Assembly: GCA_002366635.1 (NCBI GenBank)
Contig: DFBN01000096.1
Location: 12,732-19,792, forward strand
Origin: Caldifarciminota bacterium UBA3079
GTDB lineage: Bacteria; Hydrothermota; Tepidihabitantia; Tepidihabitantales; Tepidihabitantaceae
Direction: 5' to 3'
Length of the DNA: 7,061 nt
A program made the position numbers and the translations under genes. Of this stretch, positions 6,141-7,061 are shown piece after piece; position 1 is the first letter of the stretch; every line of letters begins with the position of its first letter. The notes beneath the pieces are model-generated. The model saw only the letters and a program-made list of their open reading frames with translations. It ran no database searches and had not been told where the DNA came from.

Positions 6141-7061
6141 CTATAGTCGGTCAAAAGCTTGAAGTCAGTCGGCTGAATCAGATAATCGGTCTTTACATCG
6201 ATCGCCAGTTCATACCGTTTGGCAAATTCGTACAGCCTATCATACCAGTCGGCGGTGAGAAAATCTGTCATCCAAGGTGAAGCCTGAATTCTTATCCTCT
6301 TACCCCTGATTTTCGGCAGCTTGAACAGGATTGCCCGTTCAATCTTCATTGCCGCCTCGGCCCTGGAGCGAACGCGACCGGAACCTTTACATGTGGGACA
6401 AACCTCGCACATCGCAAACATCATTCCCGGCCTTGTCCTTTCCCTCGTCATCTCCAGAAGCCCGAAACGGCTCATCTTTGCGTAATCGGCCTTTGCCCGG
6501 TCGTTTACCAACTGGGACTTAAGTTCGCTGACAACCCTTTCGGTATTCTTGGTATCTTCCATATCGATGAAGTCAATTATTATAAGACCGGCGAGGTCAC
6601 GCAATCTTATCTGCCTGGCAATTTCATCCGCGGCTTCAAGATTGGTCTGAAATATCAACCGCTCCGGGTCTTCCTCTTTGGATGACCGGCCGGTATTGAC
6701 ATCAATCGCAACCATCGCCTCGGTCTGGTCGATAGCGATGAATCCACCCGATTTAAGCCAGAGTCGCTTCTGGAAAACGCGCTCGAGCTCGGCCTCAACC
6801 CCGGCGTGTTCCAATAGCGGCACTTCACCCTGATAAAGCTCAACTTTACGCTTGAGCCTTGGCGCAACCTGAAGCAAATAATCAGAGATTTCCTGATGCC
6901 GCCCTGGAGAATCGACTAGCACCTTTTCAACATTGGACCCAAACTGGTCGCGAACCAGCTTCACCCCGATAGAAGGCTCCTCATAAAGGACCGAAGGTGA
7001 AGATGCAGTCTCGGCCCGAATCCCGATTTCCTCCCATACCTTTTCCAACCGCTGATACTCG
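6137..7061 (-). CDS. rng: Ribonuclease E/G family endoribonuclease, probably RNase G (N-terminus off the right edge)
   Basis: The frame is open to the right edge, so about 307 C-terminal residues are present; roughly 190 N-terminal residues, including the S1 RNA-binding domain, are expected outside. RNase E/G enzymes cut single-stranded, preferably 5'-monophosphate RNA in mRNA decay and rRNA maturation. The DNase I-like catalytic part is visible: VAIDVNTGR, whose Asp (6701-6703) matches the first metal-binding Asp of RNase E (D303), and IIIDFIDM, whose Asp (6572-6574) matches the second (D346). FGLLEMTRERTRP follows, then the zinc-link CPTCKGSGR, whose two Cys codons are at 6398-6400 and 6389-6391 and which joins two protomers. 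After it come only about 80 residues and the stop, with no long disordered scaffold, which favours RNase G over full RNase E. A TTG at 7048 is in frame but mid-protein and is not the start. The gene is convergent with the DUF167 gene. Confidence 0.93.
   Translation of the reverse strand, partial: EYQRLEKVWEEIGIRAETASSPSVLYEEPSIGVKLVRDQFGSNVEKVLVDSPGRHQEISDYLLQVAPRLKRKVELYQGEVPLLEHAGVEAELERVFQKRLWLKSGGFIAIDQTEAMVAIDVNTGRSSKEEDPERLIFQTNLEAADEIARQIRLRDLAGLIIIDFIDMEDTKNTERVVSELKSQLVNDRAKADYAKMSRFGLLEMTRERTRPGMMFAMCEVCPTCKGSGRVRSRAEAAMKIERAILFKLPKIRGKRIRIQASPWMTDFLTADWYDRLYEFAKRYELAIDVKTDYLIQPTDFKLLTDYS

Overview
The window reads as ordinary chromosome of an anaerobic bacterium that exports proteins carrying a C-terminal sorting domain. 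Two secreted proteins at the left have the FlgD-like/type IX (Por) sorting-tail signature, alongside a class III (oxygen-sensitive) ribonucleotide reductase. The protein style (FG-GAP propeller, a 'YPNGGE' Ig-like module, then a 'YPNP' tail) resembles uncultured FCB-type or WOR-3/Stahlbacteria genomes. That placement is inference from protein style only. No mobile element, CRISPR array, tRNA or rRNA was found.

Layout. Positions 1-2132 (minus strand) hold a two-gene unit transcribed leftwards from a good sigma70-like promoter at 2160-2187. The first gene encodes a small secreted protein that is almost only a sorting domain (1605-2132). After a 42-nt gap filled by a strong GC hairpin comes a large secreted beta-propeller protein that runs off the left edge. 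It was read as an unbroken minus-strand frame from 1562 to the edge, 520 codons. Positions 2215-3162 (plus) encode thiamine-monophosphate kinase, ThiL, transcribed divergently from a promoter whose -35 box overlaps that of the leftward unit. Positions 3163-3459 are a 297-nt intergenic region with a perfect DnaA box among degenerate copies at 12-nt spacing, an inverted repeat, and the nrdD promoter and leader. Positions 3460-5910 (plus) encode NrdD, immediately followed, with stop and start overlapping by one base, by a 76-aa DUF167/YggU-family protein (5910-6140). From 6137 to the right edge (minus) lies the C-terminal part of an RNase E/G family nuclease. It converges on the DUF167 gene so tightly that one TTAA tetranucleotide supplies both stop codons.

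How the genes relate. ThiL (thiamine diphosphate synthesis), NrdD (anaerobic dNTP synthesis) and RNase G (RNA turnover) are housekeeping functions with no obvious shared pathway. The secreted pair is probably one transcription unit. No convincing new multi-gene system was seen. The most interesting non-coding signals are the DnaA-box-like cluster before nrdD, the shared divergent promoter before thiL, and the hairpin that takes the place of a normal ribosome-binding region before the propeller gene.
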